Source: Parvibaculum sp.
GTDB taxonomy: Bacteria; Pseudomonadota; Alphaproteobacteria; Parvibaculales; Parvibaculaceae
DNA length: 64,000 bases
NCBI RefSeq assembly: GCF_019635935.1
Contig: NZ_JAHBYN010000001.1
Span: 868,001 to 932,000 of the forward strand
Direction of reading: 5' to 3'
The position numbers and the translations under genes are program-made. Under the pieces are notes generated by a model that did no database searches, was not told the DNA's origin, and saw nothing but the letters and a program-made list of their open reading frames with translations. Positions 57,272 to 64,000 of this stretch are shown in pieces. How positions within the stretch are numbered: the stretch's first letter is position 1; the number at the start of each line of letters is the position of its first letter.

Positions 57272-58090
57272 ATGAACGAAGCCGACAGTTCCTATGGCTT
57301 GTTGAGCCAAACCTCCAGCATCGCCGAAACGAGAAACGAGCGGCTACAGAGACACTTGCCGGTCTGGATCAGCCTGCAATGGTTGCGCGCGGGCTGGCGG
57401 GATCTGACTACCCGACCGAGTCTAAGTCTTGCTTATGGCTTTGGGATATTTCTCATTTCCCTGACCCTTGTCTGGTTGCTGATCTATTTCGGACTGGATT
57501 ACATTCTTTTCCCCGCCCTTGCTGGATTCATGATCGTAGCTCCCGTTCTCGCCATTGGGCTCTATGAAAAAAGCAGGACGCTGGGGGACGGGAAGAACGT
57601 AACGCTCAGTCATATGATCCTGGTCAAGCCCCGTGCCGGCGCTCAGGTTTATTTTGTCGGCGTAATGTTCTGCCTACTTATGCTTTTATGGATGCGGGCC
57701 GCCGTTCTAATTTATGCCCTTTTCTTCGGCGTGAGGCCCTTTCCGGGACTAGATCACATTGCGGAATTGCTCCTTACACAACCAGTCGGGTGGGCAATGC
57801 TCTTCGTCGGAACGATCGTCGGTGGACTCTTTGCGTCATTTGCCTTCGCAATCAGTGTCTTTTCAATTCCCATGCTGCTCGATAAATCGACCGATGCCAT
57901 GACAGCCATGGGGATGAGTATGGCACTCGTCTGGAACAATTTCATTCCAATGGTGGTATGGGGAATAATCGTCGCTGCGTTCTTCACGGCATGCGTGCTG
58001 ACAGGGTTGATCGGGCTGATTGTAGTCTTTCCACTGTTGGGACATGCGACGTGGCACGCATATCTTGCTGTCGCCCGAACGGAGGAATAA
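57272..58090 (+). CDS. DUF2189 family membrane protein
   Basis: The 272-residue product has about six membrane segments and the DUF2189 pattern (WLRAGWRDLTTRPSLSLAYG near the N-terminus, LGHATWHAYLAV at the C-terminus). The function of this family is unknown; members often lie beside terminal oxidase genes. GAGGAGA precedes the ATG by 8 nt. Confidence 0.85.
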   Translation: MNEADSSYGLLSQTSSIAETRNERLQRHLPVWISLQWLRAGWRDLTTRPSLSLAYGFGIFLISLTLVWLLIYFGLDYILFPALAGFMIVAPVLAIGLYEKSRTLGDGKNVTLSHMILVKPRAGAQVYFVGVMFCLLMLLWMRAAVLIYALFFGVRPFPGLDHIAELLLTQPVGWAMLFVGTIVGGLFASFAFAISVFSIPMLLDKSTDAMTAMGMSMALVWNNFIPMVVWGIIVAAFFTACVLTGLIGLIVVFPLLGHATWHAYLAVARTEE

Positions 58091-58184
58091 GGCGATATAT
58101 AGAGGACTGGATCCGAGCTCCGCCTGAGTCAAAGAGCCGATCCCTCTGGGTGATCGCAACATCTCGACAACAGGACCCTGTACA

Positions 58185-58415
58185 ATGATTGTTTTAGTGT
58201 GGCTCGTTCCAATAGCGCTGGCAATGGGGTTCGTGGCACTTTGCGCATTTCTGTGGTCGATAGGAAGCGATCAATATGATGATCTGGATGGAGCGGCGGA
58301 ACGTGTTCTTCTCCATCAGCAGGAGGACTACCCACTCCTGGACAAGGTCACGCACACACCCACGGGAAAAGAACGCGACCTCGACGATACGCAGCGGGTA
58401 CGAGAAATGATCTGA
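58185..58415 (+). CDS. ccoS: cbb3 oxidase maturation protein CcoS
   Basis: The 76-residue product has one N-terminal membrane segment and the FLWSIGSDQYDDLDGAAERVL stretch typical of CcoS, needed for cofactor insertion into cbb3 oxidase. The partners ccoG, ccoH and the copper ATPase ccoI are not in the window. Confidence 0.82.
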   Translation: MIVLVWLVPIALAMGFVALCAFLWSIGSDQYDDLDGAAERVLLHQQEDYPLLDKVTHTPTGKERDLDDTQRVREMI

Positions 58416-58466
58416 ACATATAGACACATGTATCGCCGAGATTGCCGTCAGATTGAGAATGCTCCC

Positions 58467-58601
58467 ATGCCAGACATCACAAAGCTGAAAGTCGACCCGG
58501 TTGCCGCGGTAGCATGTTTGTTCGGGGCTGCTGTTATCATCCCCAGTCTGATCGTGCTCATGATTACTCTCTTCTCTGTCGCTTGCGTGATTCTGGGTTG
58601 A
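58467..58601 (+). CDS. 44-residue hydrophobic peptide
   Basis: The frame encodes one long hydrophobic segment (VACLFGAAVIIPSLIVLMIT). An in-frame ATG at 58428 would give 57 residues. Neither start has a good ribosome site. It follows ccoS by about 50 nt and may be a last member of the oxidase operon. Function unknown; expression unproven. Confidence 0.35.
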   Translation: MPDITKLKVDPVAAVACLFGAAVIIPSLIVLMITLFSVACVILG

Positions 58602-58686
58602 TTGGGAGTTTTTTGCTTTCACTCCGGTCACGTACCGAAATCATGGACAACAGAACACCCACCGCCTGCGGCCAAACCAAACAACA

Positions 58687-59424
58687 TCAGGACCGAAAAT
58701 CACTTTCCGGACAGATGCGCCTCTCCGAGAGCATTGTGAGAACCCTCTGATTGATCCTCTCGCAGCGTTCTCCGAGGAAGGGAAACGCGTCCTGCATGGT
58801 GGAGCTAAAAACCTCGTTCAGCTGAACCCGCAGCTGACGGCGGGCCCGGTGAAGACGCGTTTTTACTGTCTCAGGCTTGATTCCCAGGGACGCAGCGGTC
58901 TCGTCTACGGAGTAGTCTTGTATATCCCGAAGAACAAAAACGAGGCGAAACGGTTCGGGTAACTCGTCGACGGCGTTCTCTATGAGGGTCCGTATCTGGC
59001 TACGGGCAACCTCGGCTTCGGGATTTTCCATCACATACGCTCCCCGAAACGGAATGACCAGCGAACCTTCCTTCTGTGCAACTTCTACCTCCGCGAGATT
59101 CACCGTCTTTTTCCGGCTTCTCAAACGCCCTCGAGCTTCGTTGATCGTGATTCTCGTCAGCCAGGTCGAGAGGCTCGAGTCGCCGCGGAAAGTTGCGAGG
59201 GCCTTAAACGCCTTGAAATAGCTCTCCTGCACGACATCTTCGGCCTCTGAATCGTCCGACACTATTGCCCGGGCGACCCGGAACAAGGGCTGATTGCATC
59301 GTTGCATGATTACGCCAAATGCGTCGCTTTCGCCCCGGCATGCATGGGCGACCAGTTCAGGCTCCTCCATATCGGCATAAACAGGCGCGGCTTCCGTTCG
59401 AGCAATCGGCCGGGCAATCGGCAT
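58687..59424 (-). CDS. ECF-type RNA polymerase sigma factor
   Basis: The 245-residue product has sigma region 2 (about 45-110; DAFGVIMQRCNQPLFRVARAIVSDDSEAEDVVQESYFKAFKAL) and region 4 (about 165-215; LPEPFRLVFVLRDIQDYSVDETAASLGI), plus a roughly 30-residue C-terminal extension with a single Cys. No anti-sigma gene is adjacent. GGGAGGAT precedes the ATG. Its own upstream region and those of folE and the DUF4142 gene share one promoter type. Confidence 0.93.
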   Translation of the reverse strand: MPIARPIARTEAAPVYADMEEPELVAHACRGESDAFGVIMQRCNQPLFRVARAIVSDDSEAEDVVQESYFKAFKALATFRGDSSLSTWLTRITINEARGRLRSRKKTVNLAEVEVAQKEGSLVIPFRGAYVMENPEAEVARSQIRTLIENAVDELPEPFRLVFVLRDIQDYSVDETAASLGIKPETVKTRLHRARRQLRVQLNEVFSSTMQDAFPFLGERCERINQRVLTMLSERRICPESDFRS

Positions 59425-59447
59425 GACGTGATCCTCCCAAATAGAGA

Positions 59448-59475
59448 TTAGATGAAAAAGGACCACACGGGTTCC
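59448..59475 (-). promoter_or_regulatory. ECF-type promoter of the sigma gene
   Basis: On the minus strand GGAAC (59475-59471), 18 bases, TCTAA (59452-59448), about 24 nt upstream of the sigma start codon. Same sequence and spacing as the promoters at 59520 and 60242, so autoregulation is likely. Confidence 0.72.
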
Positions 59476-59519
59476 CGGCATCCATCCTTTTTTTGCCTTC
59501 CGGCCGGAAAGGGATTTCG

Positions 59520-59547
59520 GGAACCTTGCCGGCTCTTCTCCGTCAAA
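59520..59547 (+). promoter_or_regulatory. ECF-type promoter of folE
   Basis: GGAAC (59520-59524), 18 bases, TCAAA (59543-59547), 33 nt upstream of the folE ATG. Preceded by G and followed by C/T as in the other two copies (GGGAACC). Confidence 0.75.
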
Positions 59548-59580
59548 TGGGCATTCCCATTCTCAATAGCGAGAAAAGAC

Positions 59581-60228
59581 ATGCCCTTGCGCCCTCTCCC
59601 GTCGACGGACAATACCCCTGCCCTCAAAACCTTTGCCGGCAAGCGCAAATGCTTAGCGCAGCACGACCGCGTCAGCCGTGAAGAAGCCGAAACCGCCGTA
59701 CGTACACTAATCAACTGGGCTGGAGACGATCCGTCCCGCGAAGGCCTTGCGGACACGCCAGCACGCGTCGTGCGCGCCTACGAGGAATGGTTTTCCGGAT
59801 ACACACAGATGCCGGACGCCATTCTCCAGCGCACTTTCGGCGAGGTAGGCGGCTACGACGAAATGATCGTGTTGCGGGACATCCCTTTCGAATCCACCTG
59901 CGAACATCACATGGCACCCATCCGCGGCGTTGCCCATGTCGCCTATCTGCCGAGAGACCGCGTTGTCGGCATCTCGAAACTCGCACGCCTTGTCGATGCC
60001 TATGCGCGCCGACTTCAGATACAGGAGCGTCTGACGGCCGAAATTGCGGGCACGATAGACAAGGTGCTCAAACCTCGCGGCGTGGCGGTGGTCATCGAAG
60101 CCGATCACGCATGCATGACCTCTCGCGGTGTTCGAAAACATGATGGTTCTCTCGTCACCAGGTCGTTCAAGGGCGCCTACAAGAATGAACTCGCCCGCCG
60201 CGAGGTGCTGAAAGCCCTGGGTGTTTGA
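59581..60228 (+). CDS. folE: GTP cyclohydrolase I FolE
   Basis: FolE converts GTP to dihydroneopterin triphosphate, the entry to folate and pterin synthesis. The 215-residue product has the zinc and active-site motifs [11 protein letters not shown] and HACMTSRGV, and [17 protein letters not shown]. The start at 59581 gives family-like length and lies behind an ECF promoter. Being in a sigma-factor unit, this may be a stress-specific copy rather than the housekeeping one. Confidence 0.95.
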   Translation: MPLRPLPSTDNTPALKTFAGKRKCLAQHDRVSREEAETAVRTLINWAGDDPSREGLADTPARVVRAYEEWFSGYTQMPDAILQRTFGEVGGYDEMIVLRDIPFESTCEHHMAPIRGVAHVAYLPRDRVVGISKLARLVDAYARRLQIQERLTAEIAGTIDKVLKPRGVAVVIEADHACMTSRGVRKHDGSLVTRSFKGAYKNELARREVLKALGV

Positions 60229-60241
60229 CAGCACCCGATAC

Positions 60242-60269
60242 GGGAACCTTTTCCGCAATGCCCCATCAA
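60242..60269 (+). promoter_or_regulatory. ECF-type promoter of the DUF4142 gene
   Basis: GGAAC (60242-60246), 18 bases, TCAAA (60265-60269), 44 nt upstream of the DUF4142 ATG. Third copy of the same promoter architecture in 0.8 kb. Confidence 0.72.
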
Positions 60270-60313
60270 ATGAATATGCCCGCAACCGGGCAATATTCAT
60301 CGGGAGACGAACC

Positions 60314-60835
60314 ATGCTTAAACATACGGCAATTGCCTTTATCTTTTCACTCGTGAGCACGATATCCCTGGCGCAGGAAGCGCCGCATCTGAATGACGCG
60401 CAGATTGCGCATATCGCCTATACCGCTGGACAAATCGATGTGTCCGCCGCGAAACTCGCGCTCGAAAAAAGCGAAGACCCGAAAGTGCGTTCCTTCGCCG
60501 AGCTGATGGAGAACGATCACAGTGCCGTCAACGAGGAAGCGCTCGCGCTTGTGAGCCGCCTGAACGTCACGCCGGAGGAGAATGCGGTCAGCTCTTCGCT
60601 CGCCAATCAGGCCCTTGAAGCAGAACAGCGCCTCCGTTCGCTGTCGGGCGGTGAATTCGACAGGGCCTATGTCGAAAACGAAGTCGCCTACCACCAGGCC
60701 GTGAACGAGGCGCTCAAAGGCGTTCTCATTCCCAATGCGCAAAACAGCGAGCTGAAATCGCTTCTCGAGACGGGACTTGCCCTGTTTCAGGAGCATCAGA
60801 GCCATGCGGAACACCTTCTTCACGAGATGAAGTAA
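60314..60835 (+). CDS. DUF4142 exported protein
   Basis: The 173-residue product has a signal peptide (AIAFIFSLVSTISLAQ) and a DUF4142 four-helix, ferritin-like domain (IAYTAGQIDVSAAKLALEKSEDPKVRSFAELMENDHSAVN). The family is periplasmic and of unknown biochemical role, often in stress regulons. GGGAGA precedes the ATG. It is followed after 2 nt by the cupredoxin gene. Confidence 0.88.
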   Translation: MLKHTAIAFIFSLVSTISLAQEAPHLNDAQIAHIAYTAGQIDVSAAKLALEKSEDPKVRSFAELMENDHSAVNEEALALVSRLNVTPEENAVSSSLANQALEAEQRLRSLSGGEFDRAYVENEVAYHQAVNEALKGVLIPNAQNSELKSLLETGLALFQEHQSHAEHLLHEMK

Positions 60836-60837
60836 CC

Positions 60838-61170
60838 GTGCGCCTCATTTCCCGTCGAACGATGCTGGCGATATTGGCGGGAGCGTCTTTTGCTCCCGCT
60901 GTCGCCGCGCGTACCGACGCACAGCTTCATGTGATCGAGATCGACAAGATGAAGTTCGGCGCCGCGCCGGCCGAGATTCATGTCGGTGACACGATTGTCT
61001 GGAAGAACATCGATCTCGTGAAGCATACCGCGACGGCGCGCGACGGATCGTTCGACATCGATCTTCCACGCAAGTCGCAGGACAGCATGATCGTCAAGAC
61101 GCCGGGTACGGTGGAAGTCTATTGCCGCTACCATCCCGGCATGGTCATGACGCTTGTGGTCACGGCGTGA
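60838..61170 (+). CDS. Exported cupredoxin (plastocyanin/azurin-like)
   Basis: The 110-residue product starts at GTG, has a Tat-like signal (SRRTMLAILAGASFAPAVAA) and a type 1 copper site: His in VKHTATA and the Cys-His-Met loop YCRYHPGM. It is a small periplasmic copper protein for electron transfer or copper handling. It is cotranscribed with the DUF4142 gene. Confidence 0.9.
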   Translation: MRLISRRTMLAILAGASFAPAVAARTDAQLHVIEIDKMKFGAAPAEIHVGDTIVWKNIDLVKHTATARDGSFDIDLPRKSQDSMIVKTPGTVEVYCRYHPGMVMTLVVTA

Positions 61171-61184
61171 CAAGCGCCCTGTCG

Positions 61185-61208
61185 CCCGGAGGAAAACTCT
61201 CCTCCGGG
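61185..61208. terminator. Hairpin between convergent genes
   Basis: CCCGGAGG (61185-61192) and CCTCCGGG (61201-61208) form a perfect 8-bp stem with an 8-nt loop between the cupredoxin gene and the oppositely directed PLP-enzyme gene. U-runs are weak on both sides, but the position suits a bidirectional terminator. Confidence 0.6.
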
Positions 61209-61229
61209 AGAACAATGTTTCCTTGTAGA

Positions 61230-62396
61230 TCAGCAGGCAGCGAGACCGCATTGCAATCCCGCAATGAGGTCGCTCTCTGCTTCCAGGCCGACCGACAACC
61301 TCAAGAGCGTTTCCTTTATGCCTGCCCTGCCCCGGGCTTCCTCACCCATATCGGCATGCGTCATTGTCGCGGGGTGCGAGACGAGGCTTTCGACACCGCC
61401 GAGCGATTCCGCGAGCGTGAAGAGTTTAACCGCTTCGATGAACCGCCGGACCCCCTCCACGCCGCCTTCAAGCTCGAAGCTCAGCATCGCGCCATACCCC
61501 TTTTGCTGGCGAAGCGCGATGTCGTGCGTGTCGTGGCTCTCAAGGCCGGGGTAATAGACTTTCGAAACGGCGGGATGATCCGCCAGATAGCGCGCAATGG
61601 ACATGGCGCTCGCCTGCTGCTGACGCATCCGCGGATAGAGTGTTCTCAGGCCCCGCAGCGTCAGCCACGCATCGAAAGGCGCGCCACAGCTTCCGACGAC
61701 ACTCGACCAGTATGCCAATTCTTCGGCCTGCCCGGGATCGGCGGCAATCACGGCGCCACCAACAATGTCGGAATGGCCATTCAGATATTTTGTGGTCGAA
61801 TGAATGGCAAAATCCGCACCGAGTTCCAGCGGACGCTGGCAGGCGGGTGACAGGAAGGTGTTGTCGACGGCAACCTTCGCCCCCGCCTCGTGCGCAAGCG
61901 CCGCGAGCGCGGCAATGTCAACGACCCGCATCATCGGGTTGCTTGGCGTTTCCACGATCATCAGAGCCGGACGGCCCTCCAGTGCGCGCCCGACTTCGCG
62001 CATATCGCCCTGATCGACGAAGCATGCCCGAAGCTGACCGAGCCCGGCGCGGGCCTTCAAAAGGCGCATGGTCCCGCCATAGCAATCGTGAGGCGCCAGA
62101 ACCAGGTCGTCCGGGCGGAGACGGCCGATCAGAAGATCGATCGCAGCCATCCCGCTCGAAGTGATGACGGCGCCGGCACCGCCTTCAAGAGCGGCCAGGG
62201 CCTCCGCGAGCATGTCGCGGGTGGGATTCCCGGCGCGCCCGTAATCATAGGGGCCCTGCTGCTCATATCCCGCGAAGGCGTAAGTGCTGGAAAGATAGAG
62301 CGGCGGCACCACGGCGGCGTAGGAAGGATCGCTCGCAACGCCATAGGACGACGCGATCGTTTCCGGTTTGGGACCGTCGGCAGCTCCGTCAGTCAT
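61230..62396 (-). CDS. Cys/Met-metabolism PLP-dependent enzyme (cystathionine gamma-synthase-like)
   Basis: The 388-residue product is a fold-type I PLP enzyme: YGRAGNPTRDMLAEALAALEGG, SSGMAAIDLL, the PLP lysine in HSTTKYLNGHSD and SLGGVESLVSHPATMTH. Gamma-synthase, gamma-lyase and O-succinylhomoserine sulfhydrylase are hard to separate by eye. The 8-nt overlap with cysI suggests use of the sulfide made by CysI, favouring a synthase or sulfhydrylase role. Confidence 0.88.
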   Translation of the reverse strand: MTDGAADGPKPETIASSYGVASDPSYAAVVPPLYLSSTYAFAGYEQQGPYDYGRAGNPTRDMLAEALAALEGGAGAVITSSGMAAIDLLIGRLRPDDLVLAPHDCYGGTMRLLKARAGLGQLRACFVDQGDMREVGRALEGRPALMIVETPSNPMMRVVDIAALAALAHEAGAKVAVDNTFLSPACQRPLELGADFAIHSTTKYLNGHSDIVGGAVIAADPGQAEELAYWSSVVGSCGAPFDAWLTLRGLRTLYPRMRQQQASAMSIARYLADHPAVSKVYYPGLESHDTHDIALRQQKGYGAMLSFELEGGVEGVRRFIEAVKLFTLAESLGGVESLVSHPATMTHADMGEEARGRAGIKETLLRLSVGLEAESDLIAGLQCGLAAC

Positions 62397-64000
62397 TGAA
62401 GAACCGCCCTTCGGTTACTTCGCGAACGATTCCGGCGCGGATACAGAAATCGCCGAAGCGTTCGCCCGGCTCGCGTTCGCGCGCATACCGGCCGATGGCA
62501 TCGTCCAGCACTTCCAGAATGGCGGGCTCGGCGACATTCTCCCTGATCATCCGGTTCAGGCGCTGGCCGTGAAAGCCTCCACCGAGATAGAGATTGTATT
62601 TCCCCGGCGCGCGTCCCGTCAGAGCAATCTCGGCGATGTAAGGCCGCGAGCAGCCATTCGGGCAGCCGCTCGTCCTGACCGTTATGGCCTCATCGCCCAG
62701 GCCGTGTCGCTCGACGATCTTCTCGATCTTCGTCAAAAGGTCGGGCAGATAGCGTTCGCTTTCCGCCATTGCAAGGCCGCAGGTCGGAAAGGCAACGCAG
62801 GCGATAGCATTCTTGCGGAGCGTCGAAATGCCCTCTTCCGACAGGTCATGCGCATCGAGAAGCGATTCAATAGCATCCTTCTCGCCCTCCTCCACTCCCG
62901 CGATAACGAGGTTCTGGTTCGGGGTCAGGCGGAAGGTGCCCTTGTGGGCACGCGCTATATCCCGCATGGCGTCGAGCAGACGGAGGGTCAGGCGACCGCC
63001 CTGCACGAAAACCGTCCGGTGATGGCATCCGTCGGGTGTCGTGTTCCAGCCGAAGCTGTCTCCGTTGGTCCCGAACTCAAATGGGCGCGCTTCGTCGAAA
63101 GTGGCGCCCATGTTCTTTTCGATCTCGGCCTTGATCCAGTCGAGTCCCTTGTCGTCGATCGTATATTTGAAGCGAGCGTGCAGGCGATCCTTCCTGTCGC
63201 CATAGTCGCGTTGAACCGCCATCACAGCATCCGCGCAGGCGACAACACGGTCGACCGGCACAAAGCCGATCAGACTTGCAAGACGCGGGTAGGTGCGCGG
63301 TGCTTGATCGGTCCGCCCCATGCCGCCACCGATGACCACGTTGAAGCCTTCGAGGCCTTCGGGACCACCAATGGCAATGAATCCGAGATCCTGAGCATAG
63401 ACATCGATGTCGTTGGACGGCGGAAGCGCAAAGCCGATCTTGAACTTTCGCGGCATATAGGTCCGGCCATAGAAGGGTTCTTCCGGCTCGGACGAAGCGA
63501 CACGTTCATCTCCGTACCAGATTTCATGATAGGCGCGCGTCTTCGGGATGACGTGGTCGCTTACGCGCTTCGCCATCGTCGCCACTTCGGCATGAAAGCG
63601 CGAGCTTTGGGGATCGACGGTGCACATCACGCCGCGACTGTCGTCACCGCAAGCGGCAACCGTGTCCAGCAGCGTCTCGTGCAGGCCGCGAATGATCGGG
63701 CGCAGACTGTCTTTCAGAACCCAATGAAACTGAAAGGTCTGCCGCGTCGTCAGCCTCAATGTCTCGCCGCCATGAGCACGCGCAAGTTCATCCAGTTTCA
63801 ACCATTGCGCAGGGGTGCAGACGCCTCCCGGAAGCCGGACGCGGATCATGAACTGATAGGCGGGTTCGAGTTTCTGCCGGCGCCGTTCGTCTCTCAGGTC
63901 GCGGTCGTCCTGCTGGTAGATTCCGTGAAACTTCATCAGCTTCACGTCGTCCGGTGATGGAACGGCCCCCGTTATCCTGTCCAGGAGCCCGTCGGCAATC
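62389..64000 (-). CDS. cysI: Sulfite reductase (haemoprotein beta-component) CysI, 5' end outside the window
   Basis: CysI reduces sulfite to sulfide. The product shows the two nitrite/sulfite reductase half-domains and the [4Fe-4S]-siroheme cysteines in CVAFPTCGLAMAE and SGCPNGCSRP. The frame stays open past 63945 to the right edge with family-like sequence (ADGLLDRITGAVPSPDDVK), so the apparent GTG at 63945 is not the start and the gene is partial. Confidence 0.92.
   Translation of the reverse strand, partial: IADGLLDRITGAVPSPDDVKLMKFHGIYQQDDRDLRDERRRQKLEPAYQFMIRVRLPGGVCTPAQWLKLDELARAHGGETLRLTTRQTFQFHWVLKDSLRPIIRGLHETLLDTVAACGDDSRGVMCTVDPQSSRFHAEVATMAKRVSDHVIPKTRAYHEIWYGDERVASSEPEEPFYGRTYMPRKFKIGFALPPSNDIDVYAQDLGFIAIGGPEGLEGFNVVIGGGMGRTDQAPRTYPRLASLIGFVPVDRVVACADAVMAVQRDYGDRKDRLHARFKYTIDDKGLDWIKAEIEKNMGATFDEARPFEFGTNGDSFGWNTTPDGCHHRTVFVQGGRLTLRLLDAMRDIARAHKGTFRLTPNQNLVIAGVEEGEKDAIESLLDAHDLSEEGISTLRKNAIACVAFPTCGLAMAESERYLPDLLTKIEKIVERHGLGDEAITVRTSGCPNGCSRPYIAEIALTGRAPGKYNLYLGGGFHGQRLNRMIRENVAEPAILEVLDDAIGRYAREREPGERFGDFCIRAGIVREVTEGRFFND

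Overview
The window is chromosomal DNA of a GC-rich alphaproteobacterium. The evidence is the order of the division and cell-wall (dcw) cluster, a class A RNase P RNA, a methionine synthase split into two genes, GTTC-N7-GTTC LexA-type boxes, a TTAA-N7-TTAA CtrA-type site, and an MlaA/MlaC pair. A relative of Parvibaculum or another Hyphomicrobiales-like lineage would fit, but the genus is a guess.

Layout. Bases 1-11395 (minus strand) hold most of the dcw cluster: mraZ, rsmH, ftsL, ftsI, murE, murF, mraY, murD, ftsW, murG, with murC presumably starting at base 6. The genes are packed with repeated 4-nt ATGA overlaps. Upstream of mraZ lie five 10-bp-phased MraZ-type boxes, a CtrA-type site and a LexA-type box, then rnpB (11723-12095, minus). 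Bases 12199-20905 hold a mix of enzymes and regulators: a quinone oxidoreductase, a peptidoglycan amidase, an EamA transporter next to a tandem Pho-box-like array, a TerB/DnaJ protein, a fused 5-oxoprolinase, a 26-aa membrane peptide with its own terminator, and a CMD protein divergent from an HxlR regulator around a clear operator. Bases 20909-26610 are a methionine operon: ArsR-methyltransferase regulator, metF, metH1, metH2. Bases 26951-28463 encode mlaA and mlaC. A second Pho-box-like array precedes an MFS transporter. Then come a PAS protein, a hybrid kinase, ettA and an ArsR/SRPBCC pair. Bases 35235-39809 are a five-gene minus-strand operon of exported proteins of unknown role with one OmpA-domain protein. 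It is divergent from a lipoprotein and a LuxR-type regulator that converges with a membrane hybrid kinase.

From about 42.84 kb the sequence turns into an accessory region. It opens with a truncated tetR and debris, followed by a Phd/zeta-type toxin-antitoxin pair set between 44-bp inverted repeats. Next is a Tn7-like core (tnsA, tnsB, short tnsC, long tniQ) preceded by clusters of an AAAGTGAYTCA motif. A small gene behind a LexA-type box follows, then a complete IS1182-family element. After that comes a cbb3 oxidase operon (ccoN-O-Q-P, two membrane proteins, ccoS). No cas gene or CRISPR array is present, so the Tn7-like unit is not a recognisable CAST.

Bases 58687-61170 form a compact ECF sigma-factor unit. 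The sigma gene, folE and a DUF4142 gene each have a promoter-like sequence GGGAACC-N16-TCWAA with identical spacing. A cupredoxin gene is carried by the last transcript. The window ends in a sulfur-assimilation pair: a Cys/Met-type PLP enzyme and cysI, whose 5' end runs off the right edge.
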